Source: JANMDU01 sp031375105 | GTDB lineage: Bacteria; Pseudomonadota; Gammaproteobacteria; Burkholderiales; Burkholderiaceae_C | Direction of reading: 5' to 3' | Assembly: GCA_031375105.1 (NCBI GenBank) | Contig: JANMHJ010000051.1 | Span: forward strand, 1-64,000 | DNA: 64,000 bases | Shown here: positions 49,189-58,112 of the stretch, in pieces | Position numbering within the stretch: position 1 is the stretch's first letter | How the letters are laid out: each line of letters opens with the position of its first letter | Translations under genes and position numbers: made by a program | The notes under the pieces: model-generated | Seen by the model: only the letters and a program-made list of their open reading frames with translations | Told to the model about the DNA's origin: nothing | Database searches by the model: none

Positions 49189-49267
49189 GCGAGGATTACA
49201 ACCGCAATTGCCAACAATGCATGTCAGCCAACAGACTCGCGACTAGATGCATTCCTCCAGAAAACTG

Positions 49268-50419
49268 TCACCCGCGTGTCCGCGCTAAATACCGTTTGCG
49301 CCAGAACACCAAGCCGAGGGTGGCTGCAGTAATCACCATGAGGCCTAACGCCCACCAAAAACCGTTTTGCGCATGAATGAAGGGCAGGAATTCAAAATTC
49401 ATCCCAAAGATACCCGCGATCAGATTCAGTGGCAGAAAGATGGCCGTCAGTGCGGTGAGCGTGCGCATGATGTCGTTGGTGCGATTGCTCTGTGCTGAAA
49501 AATGAATTTGCACCACAGTTTCTGCCGATTGCTCTAAGCGGCGTGCATGACGCATCACGCGCTCGATATGCTCCATCACATCTCTCGCACGCGCCGTCAG
49601 CTGGTCGCGCTGTGCTTGGGCAATCGCCAGATCGCTGCCCCACGCGGTCAGTGGTGTCTCTTGAATCGTGTCCAGCCATTCTTGTAGCGCATCGTGTTGT
49701 TCGTCACAAAGGTCCTCCAGCACATGCAGTTGACTGCGTGCCTTCATGAGCGCACCCCAATTGTTAAAGCTTGAAGCCGGCTTGAGCAATTCACCCTGCC
49801 AGTGTTCGAGCTGAGACGACAGCTCTTTACGAAGATCCAAATAGCTGTCAACCATCACATTGAGCATGCGCAGGGTCAGATCGGCAGGGCTGGTTGGGAT
49901 GCGGCTGCGTGCACCTGCGGCATCGACGCTGTTTTTGGCATCCTCGATGAATCGCTGTACGAAATTTTTTGCAGAATAACAACCGCGCGGATGCGTGCTG
50001 ATGAGCAAACGATCAAAGACAACAAACCCCACCGCTTTGGAACCGATGCGTTTGAGGACAGGCGCTGTTTTGTGCCGCGCGGTTTGACGCTCTCCTTGGC
50101 CGTGGTACGCATCGATAGCGGCCTCCTGCTGACTTTCTTGCAGCATTTCAATGGGTGTGGCCAAGCGGCGAAAGATGATCAGATCGTAGATCGAAGTGAA
50201 ATCGTAGTGCGACGGATGTTGTGGGTTTTGCATATCCTCTAAATGCACATCCAACAGCGATGATCCCCCCAGCTTCTGCGCTGCTTGCTGCAAGACGGCT
50301 TGATGCTGAGGAAGATCGTCGCGATCCAGATAAATCCAGATAAAGCCGACAGCGGACGCCTGCTGCGGCAGGCCATCCAAAAAGCGCAGGCTGTCAGCGG
50401 TGAATTCGAGGATTTGCAT
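49268..50419 (-). CDS. CorA-family divalent-cation transporter
   Basis: The protein has about 383 residues from ATG 50419 (MQILEFTADSLRFLDGLPQQ). A long soluble N-terminal part contains the helical stalk (SSQLEHWQGELLKPASSFNN, then MKARSQLHVLEDLCDEQHDA). It is followed by two C-terminal membrane segments with the signature IFGMNFEFLPFIHAQNGFWW (G-M-N). It should be a pentameric magnesium or cobalt (or zinc, ZntB-like) channel. The positively charged end RKRYLARTRG is typical. Confidence 0.9.
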   Translation of the reverse strand: MQILEFTADSLRFLDGLPQQASAVGFIWIYLDRDDLPQHQAVLQQAAQKLGGSSLLDVHLEDMQNPQHPSHYDFTSIYDLIIFRRLATPIEMLQESQQEAAIDAYHGQGERQTARHKTAPVLKRIGSKAVGFVVFDRLLISTHPRGCYSAKNFVQRFIEDAKNSVDAAGARSRIPTSPADLTLRMLNVMVDSYLDLRKELSSQLEHWQGELLKPASSFNNWGALMKARSQLHVLEDLCDEQHDALQEWLDTIQETPLTAWGSDLAIAQAQRDQLTARARDVMEHIERVMRHARRLEQSAETVVQIHFSAQSNRTNDIMRTLTALTAIFLPLNLIAGIFGMNFEFLPFIHAQNGFWWALGLMVITAATLGLVFWRKRYLARTRG

Positions 50420-50469
50420 TGGGCGATTATTATTGAATTTACGTATTACAGCCATCTTTCAGCCCGCTT

Positions 50470-50533
50470 TTTAAGCAAAATCAACCACTACCCCATATAA
50501 ATCCTGCCTAGAGTGCTCATTTATTCATAGCGT
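50470..50533 (+). repeat. R1 element copy 17 (intergenic)
   Basis: It reads aagcaaaatcaaccactacc, then ccatataaatcctgcctaga, then gtgctcatttattcatagcg, in the divergent gap between the CorA and metallo-hydrolase genes. Confidence 0.75.
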
Positions 50534-50545
50534 TACACTCCCACC

Positions 50546-51184
50546 ATGCTGTACTACCTCACCATCCCCGTCACCCCATTCCAGCAAAATTGCTCCATCG
50601 TTTGGTGCGATGTGGCGCGAAAAGCAGCCATCATTGATCCGGGTGGCGATCTAGAGCGCTTGTTAGCAGCCGTAGACAAAACAGGCGCGGCTTTGGAGCA
50701 AATTTGGCTCACCCATGGCCATATTGACCATGCGGGCGGCACAGCCGAACTGGCCGCGCGGCTACAGCTGCCCATCATTGGCCCGCATCCAGACGAGAAG
50801 TTTTGGATCGACCAATTGCCCGATCAAGGCGCCATGTTTGGTTTTCCGGCCTCGGAGGCCTTCACGCCCACGCGCTGGCTGTACGATGGAGACACGGTGA
50901 ATTTGGCTGAGCATGTGTTCACTGTGCGCCACTGCCCGGGCCACACGCCGGGGCATGTGGTGTTTCACTCCACCGAGCTCAATCGCGCCTTCGTAGGCGA
51001 TGTGCTGTTTGCTGGCAGCATTGGCCGCACGGATTTTCCGCACGGCAACCACCAGCAACTCTTGGAAAGTATCAAAGACCGGCTGTGGCCTTACGGGAAT
51101 GACACCATCTTCATTCCCGGTCACGGCCCAGAGAGCAGCTTTGGCCGCGAGCGGCAAAGCAACCCCTACGTGGGCGGCACCTGA
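50546..51184 (+). CDS. Metallo-beta-lactamase-fold hydrolase, glyoxalase II-like (YcbL type)
   Basis: The protein has 212 residues. The dinuclear metal site: H-x-H-x-D-H in LTHGHIDHAGG, His in RHCPGHTPGHVVFHS, the bridging Asp in NRAFVGDVLFAGSIGRTDFP and His in TIFIPGHGPESSF. The C-terminal FGRERQSNPYVGG matches YcbL-type type II glyoxalases. It probably cleaves S-D-lactoylglutathione or a similar thioester. Confidence 0.9.
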   Translation: MLYYLTIPVTPFQQNCSIVWCDVARKAAIIDPGGDLERLLAAVDKTGAALEQIWLTHGHIDHAGGTAELAARLQLPIIGPHPDEKFWIDQLPDQGAMFGFPASEAFTPTRWLYDGDTVNLAEHVFTVRHCPGHTPGHVVFHSTELNRAFVGDVLFAGSIGRTDFPHGNHQQLLESIKDRLWPYGNDTIFIPGHGPESSFGRERQSNPYVGGT

Positions 51185-52150
51185 TCAAGCCGCCTTATCG
51201 TCTTTCGGCGAGGTTCTCACGCTCCAGATCATCGTGATGGCCAAAATTCCCACAACAGTCAAGAGCGAGATCACCACAGGGATTTTGAACACATCGATCA
51301 ACATCATCTTGGTGCCAATGAAGACGAGGATCACAGCCAAGCCGTAGGTCAGCAGATGGAATTTGTTGGCGACTGCAGCGAGCAAGAAATACATCGCACG
51401 CAAGCCCAAAATCGCAAACACATTGCTGGTGAGTACGATAAACGGATCATCGGTGATGGCAAAAATCGCAGGGATCGAATCCACTGCAAAGATCACATCT
51501 GTCAAAGCAACGAGGCAGATCACCATGAACAATGGCGTGGCGATTTTTTTGCCGTTTTCAACTGTCCAGAATTTTTCGCCATCAAAATTTTTGCTCACCG
51601 GCAAAATCTTACGAAGCAGCTTGAGCGCGGGGTTGTCTTCCAAAGACTGCTCTTTCCCAGCTGCCCACCACATTTTGAGACCCGTGAGGATCAGGAATGC
51701 ACCGAAGATGTACAGAATCCAGTGGAATTGCTGCAAGAGCCAGCCGCCCACCAAGATCATGATCGTGCGCAGCACAATCGCGCCGATGATGCCGATCATC
51801 AAGACCCGTTTTTGGTAGGCCGGCGGCACAGCAAAATAGGTGAAGATCATCAGGAAGACGAAGATGTTGTCCACCGCCAATGATTTTTCAATCAAATAGC
51901 CAGTGAGGAATTCAAGCGCCTTTTCATTGGCGACCGATGCATCGCCCGTGGTGTCTTTCACGGCCCACCAAAACAGGCCGTTGAACATAAAACTCAACGC
52001 CACCCAAACAATCGACCAGTTGATCGCTTCTTTCACGCCCACTTCGTGTGAGCCTTGTTTGTTCAAGATCACAAAATCAACGATGAGCGCTGCGATGACG
52101 ATCGCAATAAAAACCACCCACAGCCACATGGGCGCTACGGATTCAAACAT
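51185..52150 (-). CDS. alx: TerC-family membrane protein, Alx-like
   Basis: The protein has about 321 residues from ATG 52150. About nine hydrophobic segments include the acidic metal-binding motifs EKSLAVDNIFVFLMIFTYFA and ALTDVIFAVDSIPAIFAITD, and GLRAMYFLLAAVANKFHLLT. The Alx/TerC proteins of this length are manganese exporters that protect against excess Mn. A yybP-ykoY riboswitch on the same strand precedes it (52204-52317), which fits. It sits divergently to the second TerC gene. Confidence 0.9.
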   Translation of the reverse strand: MFESVAPMWLWVVFIAIVIAALIVDFVILNKQGSHEVGVKEAINWSIVWVALSFMFNGLFWWAVKDTTGDASVANEKALEFLTGYLIEKSLAVDNIFVFLMIFTYFAVPPAYQKRVLMIGIIGAIVLRTIMILVGGWLLQQFHWILYIFGAFLILTGLKMWWAAGKEQSLEDNPALKLLRKILPVSKNFDGEKFWTVENGKKIATPLFMVICLVALTDVIFAVDSIPAIFAITDDPFIVLTSNVFAILGLRAMYFLLAAVANKFHLLTYGLAVILVFIGTKMMLIDVFKIPVVISLLTVVGILAITMIWSVRTSPKDDKAA

Positions 52151-52203
52151 GACGAACCTTTCTGGTTTTGGCACAAGGCAGATGCGCACTTATGCTGTTA
52201 TAT

Positions 52204-52317
52204 CCGAAAGGTCTTGCGAGGGGATTCCTGTGCACCGGAAGCTGCAACCGAGCAGCAACGTATTGACGACACACAGGCAGCGTTTCATTGCAAAACGCTG
52301 CGCTACTCCCCTTCCGG
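52204..52317 (-). ncRNA. yybP-ykoY (manganese) riboswitch upstream of the Alx-type gene
   Basis: On the minus strand the element has aaggggagtagc (plus strand 52302-52313) and, near the end, gcaagacctt (52208-52217). The closing stem pairs ccggaagg (52310-52317) with cctttcgg (52204-52211), including one G-U. The same two conserved blocks and a similar closing stem are found in the divergent copy. It controls a TerC/Alx gene, the classical target of this riboswitch. Confidence 0.85.
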
Positions 52318-52424
52318 GAGAACGCTGATTTTGCGCAAGATTTGTGACAAACGCATGAGAAGTTCGTATAAACCCCTTGGAAAAAAGGTTTGTCTTGGAC
52401 AAAATGAGTATTTTATGCAATAAT

Positions 52425-52548
52425 ATTTTTACGAAGGGGAGTAGCTCCCCGCAGATGCATCGTCAGTACGAAGGATTTTCTCCTTCCGGTGTATCGGGTG
52501 ATTTTTGGCGGCTTGCCAAGACTTCACCGAGCAAGACCTTCGATTCAC
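52425..52548 (+). ncRNA. yybP-ykoY (manganese) riboswitch upstream of the second TerC gene
   Basis: It has aaggggagtagc at 52434-52445 and gcaagacctt at 52531-52540. The closing stem pairs cgaagg (52432-52437) with ccttcg (52537-52542). The downstream leader to the ATG at 52666 (about 120 bases) must hold the expression platform. The tgcccctcagaccccctca stretch may form part of it. Confidence 0.85.
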
Positions 52549-52665
52549 CCTGCTGCTTGCAGGTTCGCTGGATCGAAGTTGTCTGCCCCTCAGACCCCCT
52601 CATCCCGTGTGCTTCAGGCAGCTGTATTGATCCAGTTTCTATAAACATAACACGGAAGATTGAAG

Positions 52666-53370
52666 ATGGAATTATTCTCCACCCCTTGGTGGTCAGCGCT
52701 GCTGGCCATTGTCTTGATTGATTTGGTTCTCGCTGGCGACAACGCGATCGTGATCGCACTGGCCGCTCGCAAGCTGCCACCTGATCTGCAAAAGAAAGCC
52801 ATCATGTGGGGCACAGTTGGCGCGATTGTCGTGCGCTCAGCCATGACGCTGATCGTCGTTTGGCTGCTCAAGATCCCCGGCCTACTTTTGGTCGGTGGCC
52901 TCGGGCTTTTATGGATCGCCTACAAACTGCTGGCCGACCAAGGCGGTGATGAGCACGACGGCCCAGGCGCTGCCACCTTCTGGGGCGCAATGAAAACCAT
53001 TGTCGTGGCCGATGCGCTGATGGGTATTGACAACGTGCTCGGCGTGGCCGGTGCAGCCAATGGCTCAATGAGCTTGGTGGTTCTGGGTCTGTTGATCAGC
53101 GTACCCATCGTGGTCTATGGCAGCCAAGTGGTTTTGAAATTGGTGGAGCGTTTTCCCATCATCATTCAATTGGGCGCTGCTGTGCTCGCACTGACTGCCG
53201 CCAAGATGATCATTGGCGAGCAACTGCTCAAAGAGGTATTCAACCCGCCTACCCACTATGCCGATTTGGCACGCTGGTCAACGTATGTTTTGTGCATTGC
53301 TGGCGTATTGCTCTCTGGCTGGTGGGCCGTGCGCAAACGGTCTGCAGCTGAAAAGACCATTGCTTCTTAA
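52666..53370 (+). CDS. TerC-family membrane protein (YjbE/YkoY type)
   Basis: The protein has about 234 residues from ATG 52666; 52660 is an upstream alternative. Seven or so hydrophobic segments include the acidic motifs DLVLAGDNAIVIALAARKLP and VADALMGIDNVLGVAGAANG. Shorter TerC proteins of this type are linked to manganese export in Bacillus and others, where they lie under the same riboswitch. Together with the divergent Alx-type gene it would form a Mn-overload response unit. Confidence 0.9.
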   Translation: MELFSTPWWSALLAIVLIDLVLAGDNAIVIALAARKLPPDLQKKAIMWGTVGAIVVRSAMTLIVVWLLKIPGLLLVGGLGLLWIAYKLLADQGGDEHDGPGAATFWGAMKTIVVADALMGIDNVLGVAGAANGSMSLVVLGLLISVPIVVYGSQVVLKLVERFPIIIQLGAAVLALTAAKMIIGEQLLKEVFNPPTHYADLARWSTYVLCIAGVLLSGWWAVRKRSAAEKTIAS

Positions 53371-53465
53371 GCGCTTGAAAGTTGCACCCAGGTGAGAGCA
53401 TCTGGGTGTAACTTTTGAGCATCGTATTTGTCGGATTGTTTTTTTATTTGGCGCAGGAAATCATC

Positions 53466-53900
53466 ATGAATCATCTGGATACCTACATTGTTTATCTTGA
53501 CGATGCTGCGCATGCGCAGCATGAGCTGGCGGATGTGTTGCGTCAGCCGCAGGTCAAACGCTTCATCCTCGTGGCCTGCGCACCGCGTATGACGCGGCGC
53601 ATCGGCAAGTGGCTCAGCCACAGTGCCCGCGAAAACTGGCGCGACAAGTGGTGCGACAAGCTGTTTTCGCAATTCATGCCTTTCATCAGCCGCAATGATC
53701 ACGTCTTCCGCGAAGTAGCCACTGGCCCTTTGCCAGAACACACCAAGATGCTGCTGAGCGAAATTGGCCACGCCCAAGTGATCGACGCACGCCGCCCGAA
53801 ATTTGGCGTGGATATGCCGCCGATTTCAGAGCCCGTGGCCAAACCCGCAGCATCAAGCTCTTTAGCGCTGAATATCGGTTTGCGAGCCAGCACGATCTGA
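53466..53900 (+). CDS. Hypothetical protein, about 144 residues
   Basis: It starts MNHLDTYIVYLDDAAHAQHE after AGGAA. The central part (VKRFILVACAPRMTRRIGKW, then LSHSARENWRDKWCDKLFSQ) is basic with a conserved-looking W/R/C set, and the C-terminal 30 residues are low in structure. There is no signal peptide or membrane segment. I do not recognise the family. It sits 95 bases after the TerC gene with no terminator seen, so co-transcription is possible. Confidence 0.7.
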   Translation: MNHLDTYIVYLDDAAHAQHELADVLRQPQVKRFILVACAPRMTRRIGKWLSHSARENWRDKWCDKLFSQFMPFISRNDHVFREVATGPLPEHTKMLLSEIGHAQVIDARRPKFGVDMPPISEPVAKPAASSSLALNIGLRASTI

Positions 53901-53954
53901 ATGGCCTGGCGACGCAGCCCGTTTTAGGCTACGCCTGAATGGTATGCTGTGCGC

Positions 53955-54308
53955 ATGAAAATTCTTGCGAAATGGCTTTTGAGCGCCATGGCTTTGTTGG
54001 CTGTAGCGCATCTTTATTCTGGCGTGGTGGTCACCAGCTTTGTGGCGGCTTTGATTGCCGCCTTTGTGATCGGCCTGCTCAACACGATTGTGCGGCCCAT
54101 CTTCGTCATCCTGACCTTGCCGGTGACGATCATCACCCTAGGTCTGTTTCTCTTCGTGATCAATGCGCTGATGTTTTACATGGCCTCCGGCTTACTCGAA
54201 GGCTTTCAGGTGCGAGGTTTCACGGCAGCGCTGATTGGCTCAGTGCTCTATTCTGTCGCTGGCATGGTCATTGAAGCGGCATTAGAACGGCTTTTTTCAA
54301 AGAAATAG
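53955..54308 (+). CDS. Phage_holin_4-type (YvlD-like) small membrane protein
   Basis: The protein has about 117 residues from ATG 53955. Four hydrophobic segments (WLLSAMALLAVAHLYSGVVV, SFVAALIAAFVIGLLNTIVR, LTLPVTIITLGLFLFVINAL, AALIGSVLYSVAGMVIEAAL) with the motif N-T-I-V-R-P-I match the YvlD-type family. The Pfam name refers to holins, but this is a chromosomal family, not a phage lysis gene. Function unknown; an envelope stress role is suggested for relatives. Confidence 0.88.
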   Translation: MKILAKWLLSAMALLAVAHLYSGVVVTSFVAALIAAFVIGLLNTIVRPIFVILTLPVTIITLGLFLFVINALMFYMASGLLEGFQVRGFTAALIGSVLYSVAGMVIEAALERLFSKK

Positions 54309-54358
54309 GCCAATCGCCCTTATAAATTAAGCATAGTTTGCTACTATTTATGTAGCAC
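54305..54358 (+). repeat. R1 element copy 18 (intergenic)
   Basis: It reads aggccaatcgcccttataaa, then ttaagcatagtttgctacta, then tttatgtagca, starting at the stop codon of the YvlD-like gene. Confidence 0.8.
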
Positions 54359-54362
54359 GTAA

Positions 54363-54399
54363 AAACAAACAGGCCACCTCTTGGGTGGCCTGTTTGTTT
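54363..54399. terminator. Strong bidirectional terminator between the YvlD-like gene and pntB
   Basis: The arms at 54363-54378 and 54384-54399 form a perfect 16-bp stem around a five-base loop, ending in a T run on either strand. Confidence 0.9.
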
Positions 54400-54431
54400 A
54401 GTCAAGCGGATTCGACTTGGATGCCAAGCGT

Positions 54432-55871
54432 TTATTCCACAGCTTTAACCATCTGCTCGACGACCTTCTTCGCATCGCCAAACACCATCATGGTTTTGTC
54501 CATGTAGAAGAGCTCGTTGTCTAGGCCAGCGTAGCCAGCGGCCATCGAGCGTTTGTTGACGATCACCGTGCGGGCTTTGTAGGCTTCCAGAATCGGCATG
54601 CCGTAAATCACGCTGCCTTTGATCAAGGCAGCAGGGTTGACCACATCGTTGGCGCCCAAGATGATGGCGACATCCGCTTGCTGGAATTCACCGTTGATGT
54701 CTTCCATTTCATGCACTTGGTCGTAGGGCACTTCGGCCTCGGCCAATAACACGTTCATGTGGCCTGGCATGCGGCCCGCCACGGGGTGAATCGCGTATTT
54801 CACGGTGATGCCTTTGGCAGTCAGCTTGGCAGCTAGCTCCTTCACGGCATGCTGCGCGCGAGCAACAGCCAAGCCGTAGCCCGGCACGATGATCACAGTT
54901 TCGGCGTTGCTCAAAACGAAAGCGGCATCATCTGCGCTGCCGCTTTTCACGGGGCGCTGCTCTGCGGCTGCGCCGCCAGCTGTCGCTGCCTCGCCGCCAA
55001 AGCCACCCAAGATCACATTGAAAAACGAGCGGTTCATGGCCTTGCACATGATGTAGGAGAGGATCGCGCCGGAGCTTCCCACGAGCGAGCCCGCGATGAT
55101 CAGCATCGCGTTGTTGAGCGAAAAACCAATGCCCGCCGCAGCCCAGCCGGAATAGCTGTTGAGCATCGAGACGACCACAGGCATGTCTGCGCCGCCAATC
55201 GGGATGATGATGAGCACCCCGAGGATGAAAGCAATTGCAATCGCTGCCCAAAGTGCGGCATCCATCTGCGTGGCGGTGTAAACGGCGATCAGCGCAACCA
55301 TGGCCAAACCGAGCACGAGGTTAATCATGTGCTGCCCGCTGAAGCTCACGGGTGCGCCTTGAAACAAGCGGAATTTGTATTTGCCAGAGAGCTTGCCAAA
55401 CGCAATCACCGAGCCGCTGAACGTCACCGCGCCGATCACAGCGCCCAGAGCCAATTCAAAGCGATTGCCCGCTGGAATGATGCCACCTGCGCCGTCTACA
55501 GGCTTCGTGGCAATCGAAAACGCCCAAGGCTCAATCGCCGTGGCCACGGCGATGAACACTGCTGCCAAGCCAATCATGCTGTGCATGAAAGCCACCAGCT
55601 CGGGCATCTTGGTCATCTCCACCGTCTTGGCCATGTAGGTGCCCAAGCTGCCGCCTATCACTAGGCCTAGCAACACCCAGCTCATGCCCAGCGCCTTGCC
55701 GCCTGAGAGCTGCACAATCAGCGCCGCTGTGGTCAGCACTGCAATGCCCATACCGATCATGCCAAACAGATTCCCACGAATCGATGTCGTCGGATGAGAG
55801 AGGCCCTTCAAAGCCTGAATAAAACAAATAGAAGCCACCAAATACAGCAGCGTGACGATATTCATACTCAT
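54432..55871 (-). CDS. pntB: NAD(P) transhydrogenase subunit beta
   Basis: The protein has 479 residues. A membrane part (residues 1-~260, about nine segments starting NIVTLLYLVASICFIQALKG and including FSGQHMINLVLGLAMVALIA) carries the proton path. It is followed by the NADP-binding dIII domain (VIIVPGYGLAVARAQHAVKE, HPVAGRMPGHMNVLLAEAEV, VAIILGANDVVNPAALIKGS). The loop VNKRSMAAGYAGLDNELFYM is the NADP lid region. It makes NADPH from NADH using the proton gradient. It is the last gene of pntAA-pntAB-pntB. Confidence 0.95.
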   Translation of the reverse strand: MSMNIVTLLYLVASICFIQALKGLSHPTTSIRGNLFGMIGMGIAVLTTAALIVQLSGGKALGMSWVLLGLVIGGSLGTYMAKTVEMTKMPELVAFMHSMIGLAAVFIAVATAIEPWAFSIATKPVDGAGGIIPAGNRFELALGAVIGAVTFSGSVIAFGKLSGKYKFRLFQGAPVSFSGQHMINLVLGLAMVALIAVYTATQMDAALWAAIAIAFILGVLIIIPIGGADMPVVVSMLNSYSGWAAAGIGFSLNNAMLIIAGSLVGSSGAILSYIMCKAMNRSFFNVILGGFGGEAATAGGAAAEQRPVKSGSADDAAFVLSNAETVIIVPGYGLAVARAQHAVKELAAKLTAKGITVKYAIHPVAGRMPGHMNVLLAEAEVPYDQVHEMEDINGEFQQADVAIILGANDVVNPAALIKGSVIYGMPILEAYKARTVIVNKRSMAAGYAGLDNELFYMDKTMMVFGDAKKVVEQMVKAVE

Positions 55872-55883
55872 GTCAAACGCTCC

Positions 55884-56222
55884 TTATTTCGTAGCACTCT
55901 GCGCAGATTCTGTAACGGCCAGAGCCTTTTTCGGCTCTTTTTTCTTGAACATCTCCAGCATCCGCCGCGTGACAAGAAAACCACCAAACACGTTCACAGC
56001 TGCCAGCGCCACCGCCAGCACGCCCATGGTTTTGGCCACGCCGCCTTCAGTGAGTGCAGCAGCGAGCATGGCGCCGACGATGACGATGGCTGAAATTGCG
56101 TTCGTCACAGCCATCAAAGGCGTGTGCAGCGCCGGTGTGACCGTCCAGACCACGTGGTAGCCCACATAGATGGCGAGCACGAAGATGATGAGATTGAGGA
56201 TGGTGGGGGATACGATGTCCAT
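55884..56222 (-). CDS. pntAB: NAD(P) transhydrogenase subunit alpha, membrane part (PntAB)
   Basis: The protein has about 112 residues from ATG 56222 (MDIVSPTILNLIIFVLAIYV). Three membrane segments (LNLIIFVLAIYVGYHVVWTV, AISAIVIVGAMLAAALTEGG, LAVALAAVNVFGGFLVTRRM) match the split PntAB of betaproteobacteria. The C-terminus (LAVTESAQSATK) is written by an R1 repeat in the common sense frame, an unusual tail for this protein. Confidence 0.92.
   Translation of the reverse strand: MDIVSPTILNLIIFVLAIYVGYHVVWTVTPALHTPLMAVTNAISAIVIVGAMLAAALTEGGVAKTMGVLAVALAAVNVFGGFLVTRRMLEMFKKKEPKKALAVTESAQSATK
55886..55930 (-). repeat. R1 element copy 19 (sense, forms the PntAB C-terminus)
   Basis: The minus strand reads ctggccgttacagaatctgc, then gcagagtgctacgaaata. 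The stop codon of pntAB lies within it. Confidence 0.75.
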
Positions 56223-56242
56223 GATGAATCCTGTTTTTTGGT

Positions 56243-57391
56243 TTATTTCTTCTTGATCTCGCCAGCTTGCGTCATGAGGCAAGCGGCCACGATGTCGTCT
56301 TCCATGTCGATTTTCAGACTGGCTGCAGGCTCACCTTTGGCTGCGGGCGGCAGGATGAGTTTGAGGAAATCAAGGACGTTGCGGGCATACAGAGCGCTTG
56401 AATCGGCGGCAACCAATGCGGGCAGATTCGTGTCACCGATGATCGTGACGCCATGCTTGACGACGGTTTTATCAGCTTCGGATAGTGGGCAGTTGCCGCC
56501 CACACCATTCGCGCCTTTGCCGGCCGCGATATCGACAATCACCGAGCCAGGCTTCATGGCTTTGACCATCTCTTCGGTGATCAACACTGGCGCAGCACGG
56601 CCTGGAATCAGCGCAGTGGAAATCACCACATCAGCTGCAGCGATGCGCTTGGCCACTTCTACTTTTTGCCGCTCCATCCAGCTCGCGGGCATCGGCCGGG
56701 CATAGCCGCCCACACCAACCGCAGCTTCGCGTTCTTCATCGGTTTCATAGGGCACATCAATGAATTTGCCACCAAGTGATTCAACTTGCTCTTTCACAGA
56801 AGGCCTCACATCAGACGCTTCAATCACTGCGCCTAAGCGCTTGGCCGTAGCAATCGCTTGCAAGCCTGCTACGCCCACGCCGAGAATCACCACGCGGGCT
56901 GCTTTGATCGTGCCCGCCGCCGTCATCAGCATCGGGAACAAGCGGCCATAGGCATTCGCGGCCATCATCACGGCTTTGTAGCCTGCAATATTGGCCTGCG
57001 AGGAGAGCACATCCATGCTTTGAGCTCGCGTGGTACGCGGCGCGGCTTCCAAAGCAAAGCCTGTCACTCCGGCAGCAGCCAGTTGCTGCAAACCTTGCGC
57101 ATCAAACGGATTGAGCATGCCCACGAGCGTGATGCCGCTTTTGACTTGAGACAGCTCTGCCAAAACAGGCGCGCGCACTTTGAGCACCAGTTCGCAGCCA
57201 TATGCGCCTGCAATATCTGTCACAACAGCGCCCGCAGCTTCGTAGGCTGCGTCAATTGCGCTCGCCGCCACGCCCGCACCTGCCTGCACATGTACGCTGT
57301 GGCCTTGAGCAATGAGTTTCTTGGCCGTCTCAGGGGTGACGGCAACCCGTGTTTCTCCCGGCAGTGTTTCTGCGGGTACGCCGATGCGCAT
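56243..57391 (-). CDS. pntAA: NAD(P) transhydrogenase subunit alpha, NAD-binding part (PntAA)
   Basis: The protein has 382 residues. It begins MRIGVPAETLPGETRVAVTP. The dI NAD-binding fold shows VVILGVGVAGLQAIATAKRL at about residues 168-187 and GSVIVDIAAGKGANGVGGNC, plus LITEEMVKAMKPG. RQD-loop-like residues are in ASDVRPSVKEQVESLGGKFI. It delivers hydride from NADH to the dIII domain of PntB. It starts the operon. Confidence 0.95.
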   Translation of the reverse strand: MRIGVPAETLPGETRVAVTPETAKKLIAQGHSVHVQAGAGVAASAIDAAYEAAGAVVTDIAGAYGCELVLKVRAPVLAELSQVKSGITLVGMLNPFDAQGLQQLAAAGVTGFALEAAPRTTRAQSMDVLSSQANIAGYKAVMMAANAYGRLFPMLMTAAGTIKAARVVILGVGVAGLQAIATAKRLGAVIEASDVRPSVKEQVESLGGKFIDVPYETDEEREAAVGVGGYARPMPASWMERQKVEVAKRIAAADVVISTALIPGRAAPVLITEEMVKAMKPGSVIVDIAAGKGANGVGGNCPLSEADKTVVKHGVTIIGDTNLPALVAADSSALYARNVLDFLKLILPPAAKGEPAASLKIDMEDDIVAACLMTQAGEIKKK

Positions 57392-57412
57392 GGTGTTCTC
57401 CTCAACTAATCT

Positions 57413-57428
57413 AAATTGAAATCAATTT
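57413..57428. promoter_or_regulatory. Short dyad upstream of the pnt operon
   Basis: Arms aaattga / tcaattt with a two-base spacer lie about 22 bases upstream of the pntAA start and could be an operator; they may equally be chance in A/T-rich DNA. Confidence 0.3.
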
Positions 57429-57528
57429 GACTGCCAGCTTACACGAGTTTGTGTGGCTTACCCGCGCAGCCCAGTCACACTTTAGACTTTATAGGAATAT
57501 CTCTCTAGCGGCTGAGCATAATCAACCC

Positions 57529-58059
57529 ATGAGCCTTCTTTCTTCTATCCCATCGGATGCCTTGAATACAACTGAGCGTTGGAAACCCAGCGTGACGGTG
57601 GCCGCCATCATTGAGCAAGACGGCAAATTTCTTTTGGTGGAAGAACACACGCAAGAAGGCTTGCGCTTGAACAACCCGGCGGGCCATCTCGATCCTGGCG
57701 AAAGCTTATGCCAAGCCTGCGTGCGCGAAGCTTTGGAAGAAACCGCCCGCGTGTTCACACCCACGGCCTTGCTCGGTATGTATATGAGCCGTTTTCAGCG
57801 CCCAGCCACAGGCGAAGACATCACCTACCTGCGCTTTGCATTTTGCGGCACGGTAGGCGAGGCTTTGCCTGGACGCGAACTCGACACGGGCATTGTGCGC
57901 ACGCTTTGGCTGTCTCCCGACGAGATACGGGCAAGTCAAACGCAGCACCGCAGCCCGTTGGTATTGCAATGTATGGAGGATTTTCTGGCTGGGCAACGTC
58001 TGCCCTTGAGTAGCCTGCATACCGATGCCAGTGTGCAAATGGCCCGATTGCTGATCTGA
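57529..58059 (+). CDS. Nudix hydrolase, NudJ-like phosphatase
   Basis: The protein has about 176 residues from ATG 57529 (MSLLSSIPSDALNTTERWKP). WKPSVTVAAIIEQDGKFLLV then EEHTQEGLRLNNPAGHLDPG and ESLCQACVREALEETARVF fit NudJ (the Nudix box with H in place of the second G). NudJ removes phosphate from thiamine pyrophosphate-like and nucleoside di/triphosphate compounds. The usual neighbour mnmA is not here. Confidence 0.85.
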   Translation: MSLLSSIPSDALNTTERWKPSVTVAAIIEQDGKFLLVEEHTQEGLRLNNPAGHLDPGESLCQACVREALEETARVFTPTALLGMYMSRFQRPATGEDITYLRFAFCGTVGEALPGRELDTGIVRTLWLSPDEIRASQTQHRSPLVLQCMEDFLAGQRLPLSSLHTDASVQMARLLI

Positions 58060-58069
58060 ATCGGGCAAA

Positions 58070-58112
58070 AAAAGCGGCCACGCGAGGTGGCCGGGGAAGC
58101 CTTTTTGCTGTC
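58070..58112 (+). terminator. Terminator-like hairpin after the NudJ-like gene
   Basis: Arms cggccac (58075-58081) and gtggccg (58087-58093) with a gcgag loop, preceded by an A run and followed by a T run. Confidence 0.65.

Noticed and set aside
53955..54308. Prophage signal from the holin-family name
   Set aside because: The protein is the chromosomal YvlD-like type; no other phage genes are present.
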